DNA from: a virus
IMG/VR virus record: IMGVR_UViG_3300049810_001004
Span: 1-33,713 of that record
Direction: 5' to 3' (one strand)
DNA length: 33,713 nucleotides
The position numbers and the translations under genes were made by a program. Shown here in pieces: positions 6,417-13,250 of this stretch. How positions within the stretch are numbered: the stretch's first letter is position 1; the number at the start of each line of letters is the position of its first letter. The notes under the pieces were generated by a model. It was not told the origin of the DNA and ran no database searches. It saw only the letters and a list, made by a program, of their open reading frames with translations.

Positions 6417-6558
6417 AGTTATGTATATTCCTAAAATTGAGGATGAAGTTGCAGTAGCACAATTTGAAACTAAACAAGAAGCAGATGCACACATGGAGCA
6501 TATTGCAAAAGTAAAGCCTAGAGTTTTACCATTTCATTATATAAAGGAGACAAAATGA
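6406..6558 (+). CDS. hypothetical 50-aa protein
   Basis: The gene starts inside the end of the previous one (GGAAATGGAAA precedes the ATG) and ends overlapping the next start. The product has a beta segment (MYIPKIEDEVAVAQFETK) then a helix (QEADAHMEHIAKV) and a terminal strand. Such a beta-alpha-beta micro-protein may need a partner to fold. An in-frame ATG further upstream at 6340 would overlap the neighbour by 77 bases and is less likely. The family is unknown. Confidence 0.5.
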   Translation: MNYKVMYIPKIEDEVAVAQFETKQEADAHMEHIAKVKPRVLPFHYIKETK

Positions 6559-6839
6559 AATTTGATGATTTACAATTTAAAGCAGATCCAAATGGGTTAC
6601 CATTAATTAGAGCCAGAACAGAGATTAACGGCTTTGAGTTATCTGTGCTTAAAGAACCAAACGATCCTAACAAATATGAGTTTGCAGTCTTTAATGCTTT
6701 GGGAGAAATGATCCTAATAGAAGGCATACATAATAATGAGTACGATACAGTTATTAGATATCAAACATCTGACGATGTTGAACTTGTTATGAAAAGGCTA
6801 GAACATGGGATTGAAGCTACAGGAACTTTTTACAGATAA
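6555..6839 (+). CDS. hypothetical 94-aa protein
   Basis: AAAGGAG lies seven to eight bases upstream of the ATG and supports the start. The product is mostly beta strands (MKFDDLQFKADPNGLPLIRA, then NGFELSVLKEP, YEFAVFNALGEMILIEGI) with a final helix. It looks like a small soluble beta-sandwich or barrel. It overlaps the next gene by 35 bases. I do not recognise a family. Confidence 0.6.
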   Translation: MKFDDLQFKADPNGLPLIRARTEINGFELSVLKEPNDPNKYEFAVFNALGEMILIEGIHNNEYDTVIRYQTSDDVELVMKRLEHGIEATGTFYR

Positions 6840-6993
6840 TAGAATTATAATTCTATATGTTTTATTTGCTTTTTTATTAGGTGCTCTTTTCTTAATTGCA
6901 TCACATCACTTACATCAAATTCCAGCAATACAATATGCATGTGAAATGGCTAGAGATGTAAGACCAGTCCCGCCTCCTATGATTTGTCCTTAG
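6805..6993 (+). CDS. 62-aa single-span membrane protein
   Basis: After a polar head (MGLKLQELFTDNR) there is one strong transmembrane helix (IIILYVLFAFLLGALFLIAS) followed by a His- and Pro-rich tail with two Cys residues (one in YACEMARD, one in the final ICP). It is the last gene of the small-gene cluster and its stop overlaps the end of the convergent minus-strand gene by four bases. The function is unknown. Confidence 0.5.
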   Translation: MGLKLQELFTDNRIIILYVLFAFLLGALFLIASHHLHQIPAIQYACEMARDVRPVPPPMICP

Positions 6994-7829
6994 TCTCTTA
7001 TTATTTCTGTAATACTTTGTTTCTTAAAAATATACGATAAGTCTTCATCAGACAACGGCGTTTCTAAATCACCTATCTCTGCTGTCATTGAGCCAGTTTT
7101 ATTATAAGGTAAACTCATGTCAATATAACTATGTAAATTATTTCTTTCAATCCATTCTTCTGTTTTGCCCACACTATTAAATGGAGCTGGATTGTAAGTT
7201 TCTGATACCCAACTAGGCTTATTAAGGTTTGCAATAATCTCACAACTAGCATGTAACTGTGGTCGTACCATATCCTGCTTAACTGTATCTATATCATTAT
7301 CCATTGCACAATGTCCTATATTCTTTCCCACAGTATTATAACCCATCATTAATTTACTATACTCAGATTCTTTAAAGTATTGATAGTCGCTATACTCTAA
7401 AGGTATCTGATAATGCATATCTTTATTATACTGGTATGCTCCAAACTTAGGTGTCCATCTATAACTTGGTGCAGATTGTATATTTGCAACAGATTCTACT
7501 AAATGTATTTGTGTGTTAACTGCGGCCATGTCCTCCATTACAGAATTACTAGGTTCTACGTTTGCATGGAAGTCTCTGTGTAAATCATTTAATACTTTTG
7601 CATCATACTGATCGCTTATAGGTAAGTTACATTTATTTGCAAACACAATTAGTTTATTCCATTCCTCTTCCATTGATAGCTCACCTAGATTAGGTCTCCA
7701 CCATGTTGTCCAATCAGGAATTGGTTGTCCTTTCATGTAGTCTGCAATTTCTATAAACTTTTTAGTTACTGGATTGTCATTTAGTTTATATGTGATATTG
7801 ACATGATCTATAATTATTGTGAGGTGCAT
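6990..7829 (-). CDS. hypothetical 279-aa protein, orphan minus-strand gene
   Basis: This is a soluble protein without signal peptide or membrane segment. It starts MHLTIIIDHVNITYKLNDNP, contains aromatic-rich stretches (WTTWWRPNLGELS, EYSDYQYFKESEY), a possible metal-binding NLHRDFHAN near residue 83, and ends with an acidic helix. No family is recognised. It is the only minus-strand gene between the riboswitch unit and the far right end. A perfect TATAAATA lies just upstream on the same strand, so it could be a late gene, although the ATG would then be at or very near the transcript end. Confidence 0.65.
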   Translation of the reverse strand: MHLTIIIDHVNITYKLNDNPVTKKFIEIADYMKGQPIPDWTTWWRPNLGELSMEEEWNKLIVFANKCNLPISDQYDAKVLNDLHRDFHANVEPSNSVMEDMAAVNTQIHLVESVANIQSAPSYRWTPKFGAYQYNKDMHYQIPLEYSDYQYFKESEYSKLMMGYNTVGKNIGHCAMDNDIDTVKQDMVRPQLHASCEIIANLNKPSWVSETYNPAPFNSVGKTEEWIERNNLHSYIDMSLPYNKTGSMTAEIGDLETPLSDEDLSYIFKKQSITEIIRD

Positions 7830-7834
7830 ACTGA

Positions 7835-7842
7835 TATTTATA
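7835..7842 (-). promoter_or_regulatory. T4-type late promoter box, minus strand
   Basis: The minus strand reads TATAAATA, the exact T4 late -10 consensus. It ends five bases before the ATG of the 279-aa gene, so the transcript would be leaderless or nearly so. In such AT-rich DNA a chance match is possible. Confidence 0.35.
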
Positions 7843-7882
7843 ATTGGTATCTTTAGTTGGAATAACCGATATACATAAGTGT

Positions 7883-8323
7883 ATGTTTATTCGTAACGTT
7901 GAACACCTGTTGACAGGATTTGTGTTTTTATTAGTAGGAACGTTCTTCGGAGCATACGGATTACTCTTTTACGAAACAGGAACAATAGAAGAAATGGGTC
8001 CAGGGTGGTTTCCTTTCTTTATTAGTCTTGGTTTAATAGTACTAGGTGTAATACAAGTGTTAAGATCTATAGCCACAACAACATACGGTGTTGTTAGTTT
8101 TGAGATTGCTAGACCTATTTTTATCACAGCATTGATTATAGGAATGTCTTATGCTTGGCCGTATATTGGTGCCGCTACTGCATTGGGATTAATAATGAGT
8201 GGTAGTGGATTACTTAATCCGAAATATGAACTCAAATGGTTTCTAGTAAGTTGGCTTTTTATTATAGCACTACTAGTGGCATTTAAATATGGCTTAGGAA
8301 TGAGTGTTGTAATATGGAACTAG
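7883..8323 (+). CDS. TctB family small subunit of a tripartite tricarboxylate transporter
   Basis: The 146-aa protein has four hydrophobic helices. It starts FIRNVEHLLTGFVFLLVGTF and then carries ETGTIEEMGPGWFPFFISLG, whose G-(T/P)-x-x-x-MGPG-(W/Y)-FP motif is diagnostic of TctB. TctB is the small membrane subunit that pairs with TctA to import carboxylates using an ion gradient. An upstream TTG frame extends to 7844, but the first ATG at 7883 gives the usual N-terminus. The gene overlaps tctA by 10 bases. No periplasmic TctC binding protein is encoded nearby. Confidence 0.85.
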   Translation: MFIRNVEHLLTGFVFLLVGTFFGAYGLLFYETGTIEEMGPGWFPFFISLGLIVLGVIQVLRSIATTTYGVVSFEIARPIFITALIIGMSYAWPYIGAATALGLIMSGSGLLNPKYELKWFLVSWLFIIALLVAFKYGLGMSVVIWN

Positions 8324-9777
8324 TATACTTAGGAATTGAAACGGTCTTTTCCAATTACACTTGGCTGTACTGTATCTTTGGTATTGTACTAGGAACACTT
8401 GTAGGTGTATTACCAGGGCTTGGTCCTACTGCTACAATTAGTATGCTACTACCAGTAACATACGGACTTGGTCCAATACCAAGTATTATAATGTTAGCAG
8501 GAATATACTACGGATCACAATACGGCGGAAGCACTACTGCAATATTACTAAACACACCTGGCGAGAGTAGTGCAGTAATGACTTGCATAGACGGAAACAA
8601 AATGACTAGAAAAGGCAAAGCAGGACCGGCAATATTTGCCGCAGGCTTTAGTTCTTTTATTGCTGGTGTGTTTGCTACGATACTATTGGTAACGTTATCA
8701 CCTATGCTAAGTGTACTTGCATTAAAGTTTGGACCAGCAGAGTATTGTGCATTGATAGGTTTGGGCTTTTTAAGTGTTGGCATATTAACAACAGGAGATA
8801 TTTTTAAAGGGATAGGCATGTGCTTTATTGGTGTGCTTATAGGAACTATAGGAACAGATATACAAACCGGGGTAATACGTTTTGCGTTCTTTGATGAACT
8901 AGAAGACGGTATATCGTTTCCTATTGTTGCTATTGGATTATTTGCATTTGCGGAGATCATTAAGAACATAACTAAAGATGAAGCAATGCAACTATACAAA
9001 GGAACTATTCAACTATTTCCAAGTAAAGAAGAATTCAAACGTATTATTCCACCAAGTATAAGAGGATCCTTTATTGGATCTTTCCTTGGACTAATCCCAG
9101 GAGGCAGTAGTACTATTAGTTCTTATGCGGCCTATGCTGTAGACAAGAAGTATGGCAATAAAGATGCTGAATACGGTGAAGGTGCTATTGAAGGTGTAGC
9201 CGCTCCTGAGAGTGCAAACAATGCCGCAAGTCAAACAGGCTTTATTCCATTGTTGTCATTGGGCATTCCGGAAAATGCTACAATGGCACTAATGCTAGGT
9301 GCATTGTTGCTAACAGGTATTGTACCCGGACCAGATATTGTTAGTAGAGAACCTGAACTGTTTTGGGGACTGGCAATTAGCATGTTGTTTGGTAATTTAC
9401 TGTTGGTGATACTTAACATTCCTTTTATTAAGATATGGGTAACAGTATTGCGTATTCCTTACAATACATTGTATCCTATCATAATTGCAATTTGTTGTAT
9501 TGGCATTTACTCAATTAATAGCAATGTAAATGATGTTGTGATAACTGCCGTGCTTGGACTTGCAGGTTACATATGTTTAATGTTACGATTAGAAGTAGCA
9601 CCGTTGATGTTAGGACTTATACTAGGTCCTATGCTAGAAGAATATTTTAGACGAGCAATGATGTTTAGCGACGGATCGTTTATGATTTTTGTAGATCGTC
9701 CTATTGCATTCGCACTAATACTTTGTGCAGGTGTATTAGGAGCATACGGACTCTATAACACGTTAAGAAATAAGTAA
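8314..9777 (+). CDS. TctA family large subunit of a tripartite tricarboxylate transporter
   Basis: This 487-aa protein has about 11-12 membrane helices. GVLPGLGPTATISMLLPVTY near residue 30 is the first TctA signature. It is followed by GGSTTAILLNTPGESSAV and, in the second half, the mirrored GLIPGGSSTISSY and PLLSLGIPENATMALMLGAL, which together form the inverted-repeat transport core. The length and motif order look complete, with no frameshift or missing segment. It would work with TctB in the inner membrane. The substrate is normally captured by TctC, so here host-encoded TctC proteins would be needed or another mode used. It is followed after four bases by the sulfotransferase-like pair. 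Confidence 0.9.
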   Translation: MELVYLGIETVFSNYTWLYCIFGIVLGTLVGVLPGLGPTATISMLLPVTYGLGPIPSIIMLAGIYYGSQYGGSTTAILLNTPGESSAVMTCIDGNKMTRKGKAGPAIFAAGFSSFIAGVFATILLVTLSPMLSVLALKFGPAEYCALIGLGFLSVGILTTGDIFKGIGMCFIGVLIGTIGTDIQTGVIRFAFFDELEDGISFPIVAIGLFAFAEIIKNITKDEAMQLYKGTIQLFPSKEEFKRIIPPSIRGSFIGSFLGLIPGGSSTISSYAAYAVDKKYGNKDAEYGEGAIEGVAAPESANNAASQTGFIPLLSLGIPENATMALMLGALLLTGIVPGPDIVSREPELFWGLAISMLFGNLLLVILNIPFIKIWVTVLRIPYNTLYPIIIAICCIGIYSINSNVNDVVITAVLGLAGYICLMLRLEVAPLMLGLILGPMLEEYFRRAMMFSDGSFMIFVDRPIAFALILCAGVLGAYGLYNTLRNK

Positions 9778-9781
9778 CAGC

Positions 9782-10822
9782 ATGATAGTGATTTCACATC
9801 CTCGTAGCGGTAGTAGTGCATTTTGCAGAATGCTACATTATGCACTTAACCCAACGTACAAAGGCGGAGTTGGAACAAGGCTATCAGAGTTTTTAAACTT
9901 TGGCTCCAATGGAGATGGCAACAATAATGGCTGGCACTTTAATACATTTCCTGTTATACAACATTTTATAATTGGCAAAAACAAAGAACCTTTTCTGTGG
10001 AATCTAAATGTACTAGACCAAGGAGTATATGATATTCCAGTAGACAATAACTGGCAGGATGGAATAAATGAATATTTGGCAGGCCGCTGGAAGTCGCCAA
10101 TGGTTAAGAAAGAAATATTGTTTACCAAAGACAACTGGCGCGGCATAATTTTAGATCAGCTTAGAGCAAGAGTACGGTATATTGATCATTTACACAACAA
10201 TCAAATACCTTTTACATGTAAACATTTCCTGCGTAACGGGACCAGCCATTTTATAGACAAAGGAAGCAAGTACTATGAGATAGGACTCATTGAGCCCGAT
10301 CGTCAACCCGAGATCAAGAAGTATCCGCCTCTGTTGGATGATTGTTTTGACTTTAGGAAATACGATCATATTTTTCTACTAGCAACTAACCCTGCTCGTA
10401 GTGTAATGAGCGGAGCATTACTAAACAACTACAAACTAAAAGCAAGAGCACACAATTACGAAACGGCTGAATACGAGCCACTAGTACCAGATGCAAATCC
10501 TCCTGAGATACAGCAAGTGTCAGTAAGAAACAGACTAGGAGCAATACTAGCCTTATATCATGAACTGAGACACGGTTGTAAAGATTCAACTGTGATCACA
10601 AACACACAGCTATTCAAAGACAATGCAGTTTTACACAAAGGCAAAACAATATCCTTTGATGAGTATGCAGAGAAAGACTCTTATAAAGAAATTCCTATAC
10701 CTTATGCAAACCCAATAGAAGACTACCATAGCAACTCTGCAGAAATAGTTAAACAAGTCAAGCATATTGTAACTTCTAGATATCCAGATATAGTAGACAA
10801 GTATGGGATAACATTCGAATGA
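9782..10822 (+). CDS. sulfotransferase-like P-loop protein (second of three)
   Basis: The 346-aa protein starts directly with MIVISHPRSGSSAFCRML, placing the PRSGSS phosphosulfate loop at residues 7-12. FLLATNPARSVMSGALL near residues 200-216 fits the 3'-phosphate-binding R-x(n)-S motif. The rest is aromatic-rich and charged, with WRGIILDQLRARVRYIDHL in the middle. It overlaps the following paralogue by four bases (ATGA). The two share total length, the N-terminal loop, the LxEFLNFG / LGEWLNFG segment near residue 36-42 and a closing H-I-x(3)-YPDI motif, so they arose by tandem duplication. The acceptor molecule is unknown; surface glycans or small metabolites are both possible. Confidence 0.65.
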   Translation: MIVISHPRSGSSAFCRMLHYALNPTYKGGVGTRLSEFLNFGSNGDGNNNGWHFNTFPVIQHFIIGKNKEPFLWNLNVLDQGVYDIPVDNNWQDGINEYLAGRWKSPMVKKEILFTKDNWRGIILDQLRARVRYIDHLHNNQIPFTCKHFLRNGTSHFIDKGSKYYEIGLIEPDRQPEIKKYPPLLDDCFDFRKYDHIFLLATNPARSVMSGALLNNYKLKARAHNYETAEYEPLVPDANPPEIQQVSVRNRLGAILALYHELRHGCKDSTVITNTQLFKDNAVLHKGKTISFDEYAEKDSYKEIPIPYANPIEDYHSNSAEIVKQVKHIVTSRYPDIVDKYGITFE

Positions 10823-11859
10823 TAATATATTCCCATCCACGTAGCGGTAGCACGGCCATGCTTAAAATATACAAATGGCTACAAAAGAATGTGCATGGTA
10901 CACCACAGGTTCTTGATTTAGGAGAGTGGTTAAATTTTGGTGCTATGCATAATAATAAGCAGGAACAAGGATTGCCTGCATGGTTAGACAGAGGCAGAGA
11001 CAGCGAACACAAATGGAGACCCTTTTACCAAAGTCTAGTTCAGCACTTTATACATGATGAACGCACAGAAGCCGTTGAGCATACCTATTGCGTTGTAGAC
11101 ACTGATGTATTTGATTTGGACTTTGACGATCCGGATTTTCTAGTTCGTAGCGAAGAACGTTGGGAGAGCAAGGGATATGGACTTGCACACGGAGATCCCG
11201 TAGGACATCCTCTAAAAGAAGTCACTAGAACTTTCAACAGCAAAGAAGATTTATTGCTCAGTATAATAGAAGAGTATAATCATCGTGTGCAGTATATACA
11301 AAAACTAAAAAAGCACAGAGTACCTTTTGTAGTAAAAATATTTCCAAATACAGAACGTCCATTCTTTGTCAAGCAAAATTTACAACAACACATGTTAGTC
11401 TCAACACCACAAAGAGATGACATTATTATAATAGCCAATGATATCAGCAGAAGTGTACTCTCACTTGCTGTACTACTTGAATACAAAACTGAAGGTACAG
11501 TACATAACTATCAGGATAAAAAACCTCCTGTTGAGCCGGAAGAAGGTAAAAGAATAAAAGAAAACTTTATGCAAGTGCGTCTACTACAACTGGATTGCTT
11601 GTACAATTTTATTTCACAAGACACATCAAGTAATATAATAACCAAAGATGATTTGTTTGTTAAACAAAAGATTTGTATCAACGAAGTAGAATACAATTTA
11701 AAAGAGTACTTTGAAGCTGAGACAAATAGAGAATATGCAATGCGTTACACAGAAGATCTTGCAAATTACTTTGTCAACACCAAAGAATCAATAGCTAAAC
11801 TACACAAGCATATACTAGAACACTATCCAGACATAGCACAAAAGTATCTAAAGTTTTAG
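10819..11859 (+). CDS. sulfotransferase-like P-loop protein (third of three)
   Basis: The 346-aa protein is a tandem paralogue of the preceding gene. MIIYSHPRSGSTAMLKIY carries the P-loop at residues 7-12, and IIIANDISRSVLSLAVLLEY near 200-219 matches the second nucleotide-binding motif. The LGEWLNFGAM segment near residue 36 and the final HILEHYPDIAQKY align with its neighbour. Divergence elsewhere suggests different acceptor molecules or partner subunits. It closes the tct-sulfotransferase unit. A 337-base non-coding region follows. Confidence 0.65.
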   Translation: MIIYSHPRSGSTAMLKIYKWLQKNVHGTPQVLDLGEWLNFGAMHNNKQEQGLPAWLDRGRDSEHKWRPFYQSLVQHFIHDERTEAVEHTYCVVDTDVFDLDFDDPDFLVRSEERWESKGYGLAHGDPVGHPLKEVTRTFNSKEDLLLSIIEEYNHRVQYIQKLKKHRVPFVVKIFPNTERPFFVKQNLQQHMLVSTPQRDDIIIIANDISRSVLSLAVLLEYKTEGTVHNYQDKKPPVEPEEGKRIKENFMQVRLLQLDCLYNFISQDTSSNIITKDDLFVKQKICINEVEYNLKEYFEAETNREYAMRYTEDLANYFVNTKESIAKLHKHILEHYPDIAQKYLKF

Positions 11860-11995
11860 ACCACTTGACGGATTAACGTCTTGATTTTAGTGGACAGCGA
11901 AACCTCGTCGGCAAGAGCTATAGGCATACTCTAAGTATGACATAGCAGTAGAACACACAAAAGACTCGCTCAAACGAAAAAGACACAGATACAGG

Positions 11996-12024
11996 TTGAC
12001 AAACACTCCGGATCAGTGTACACT
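11996..12024 (+). promoter_or_regulatory. consensus sigma70-type promoter
   Basis: TTGACA at 11996-12001, a 17-base spacer, then TACACT at 12019-12024. This is the third GGTTGACA promoter in the window. The predicted transcript starts near 12031 and leaves a leader of about 165 bases before the radical SAM gene, much longer than for the other two promoters. Confidence 0.7.
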
Positions 12025-12129
12025 AACTATACTAGTACGGTATAGGTGCCGTGGTTTTAGCAAGTATTAAATAAAAGTGCGTAGTTAACTAATAAAAAAA
12101 TTTAAGCTACCGCTTATAAAAATACTGTA

Positions 12130-12149
12130 AAGCGAGGCGGGCCTCGCTT
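12130..12149. terminator. GC-rich hairpin in the leader of the radical SAM gene
   Basis: AAGCGAGGC and GCCTCGCTT form a perfect inverted repeat with two bases between the arms, so the real hairpin has an 8-bp stem and a CGGG loop. It stands out strongly in this AT-rich region. No T-run follows on the plus strand, while on the minus strand TTTACAGTATTTTT follows. It may be an attenuator, an RNA-processing site or a minus-strand terminator. Confidence 0.5.
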
Positions 12150-12196
12150 GACGGGGTTTGGTAAGTACATATGCACCGGCCAACCAAAGGAATGAA

Positions 12197-13243
12197 ATGC
12201 AATATAACGAACAACAATCACAATCTAACAGAAAAGTAATTAAAATTAAAAAAGCCAGCAATGCATTTATTATGTTTTGGCATCTAACTGACTTCTGTAA
12301 CTATAACTGTACTTACTGCCCTCCATGGCTAAAAGCCGGAGATTATCATATGGGCCGTAAACCTGGACATCCTACTAATGAAGAAATTGATATCTTCTTA
12401 CATAGATTGCAATATGATATATTAAAAGACAATCGACGATCACATATTATGCTATCTGGAGGAGAACCAACAGTACATAAAAGGTTTGGAGAAATAGTTC
12501 ATAGGCTATCAGTTGATATGGGTAGTGATGTATGTATTACTACTAATCTAAGTCGACCATTAAAGTTTTGGGAAGGGCTAGAAACATTACCTGCTGGAAT
12601 GAATATATCATTACATCATGAAACAACAAACATGGATCAGATTAATGAAAAAATGGAATTCCTTGTTCCTGCTGGAGTACAGACTCAATTTAACTTAGTT
12701 TGCGATCCAGGTAACTGGGAAAAAGGAACTATGGAAATGTTTAATGGTTTAGATCCTAAATTTCAAAAGTATATACATGCTTGGCCTTTACACGACAATA
12801 GTCATAAAAGAAATAGACACATCTACGAATATAGTGCAGAGCAGAGTAGATGGATGAAAGAACGTAACATAATTTATAGAGCAACTCGTAAAAGAGAAAA
12901 GTCTAAATTTAAACAAGAAAACTCTTTTGTATATTTTAGTGACGGAAGTACTTCTACTATTAAGCAAGTTAGCGAAACAACATTTAAACAAGGTGGACAA
13001 AACTGGTTTAATGGATGGAAGTGCAGAGCTGGGCAACAAGCAATTGATGTTAATTTTAGTGGCGAGGTATGGTCTAGTGTATGTAAGTTTGTCAAGCTCG
13101 GTCGTATAGATGATTTTAAGTTATTAGAAGATGCAGTAGTATGTAATAGAGACATTTGTATTCATCCTATGGATTTAGGATTAGATAAAATTGCGCCAGG
13201 GGAAGCGGAGTTTGATACCTGGGGAAAGTTGCTAGTAGGTTAA
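12197..13243 (+). CDS. radical SAM enzyme
   Basis: The 348-aa protein has the radical SAM [4Fe-4S] motif CNYNCTYC (C34, C38, C41) after WHLTDF, the SAM-binding MLSGGEPTVHKRF near residue 92, and NISLHHETT on a later barrel strand. Extra cysteines in GWKCRAG, SVCKFV and VCNRDICIHP in the last quarter resemble a SPASM or twitch auxiliary cluster. Such enzymes often modify peptides or RNA. The start at 12197 has AAAGGA six bases upstream; the frame extends further to 12158 but without a good ribosome binding site. It is fed by the 11996 promoter through a structured leader. The substrate is unknown. Confidence 0.85.
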   Translation: MQYNEQQSQSNRKVIKIKKASNAFIMFWHLTDFCNYNCTYCPPWLKAGDYHMGRKPGHPTNEEIDIFLHRLQYDILKDNRRSHIMLSGGEPTVHKRFGEIVHRLSVDMGSDVCITTNLSRPLKFWEGLETLPAGMNISLHHETTNMDQINEKMEFLVPAGVQTQFNLVCDPGNWEKGTMEMFNGLDPKFQKYIHAWPLHDNSHKRNRHIYEYSAEQSRWMKERNIIYRATRKREKSKFKQENSFVYFSDGSTSTIKQVSETTFKQGGQNWFNGWKCRAGQQAIDVNFSGEVWSSVCKFVKLGRIDDFKLLEDAVVCNRDICIHPMDLGLDKIAPGEAEFDTWGKLLVG

Positions 13244-13250
13244 ATACAGT

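Larger units (their letters stand above)
11860..12196 (+). other. 337-base non-coding region: terminator-like repeats, promoter and structured leader
   Basis: The left part holds CCACT (11861) pairing with AGTGG (11888) around an inner GACG/CGTC hairpin just after the sulfotransferase stop, and a CATACT-CTA-AGTATG hairpin near 11925-11939. A consensus promoter follows. The predicted 165-base leader then contains TAAGC-TACC-GCTTA (near 12105), a strong 8-9 bp GC hairpin, and GGTTTGG/CCAACC elements next to the ribosome binding site of the radical SAM gene. No convincing gene, tRNA or recognised riboswitch was found. Confidence 0.5.

Noticed and set aside
7910-7915. TTGACA inside tctB
   Set aside because: It encodes part of the conserved HLLTGF segment and no -10 box at 16-18 bases was found.
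8508-8999. 163-codon open frame on the minus strand within tctA
   Set aside because: It is antisense to a well-conserved membrane protein and has the low-information composition expected of a complement of TctA codons.
11860-11940. Minus-strand frame of about 23 codons (MPIALADEVSL...) in the non-coding gap
   Set aside because: It has no Shine-Dalgarno, is very short, ends by chance beyond the sulfotransferase stop and is not supported by neighbours.
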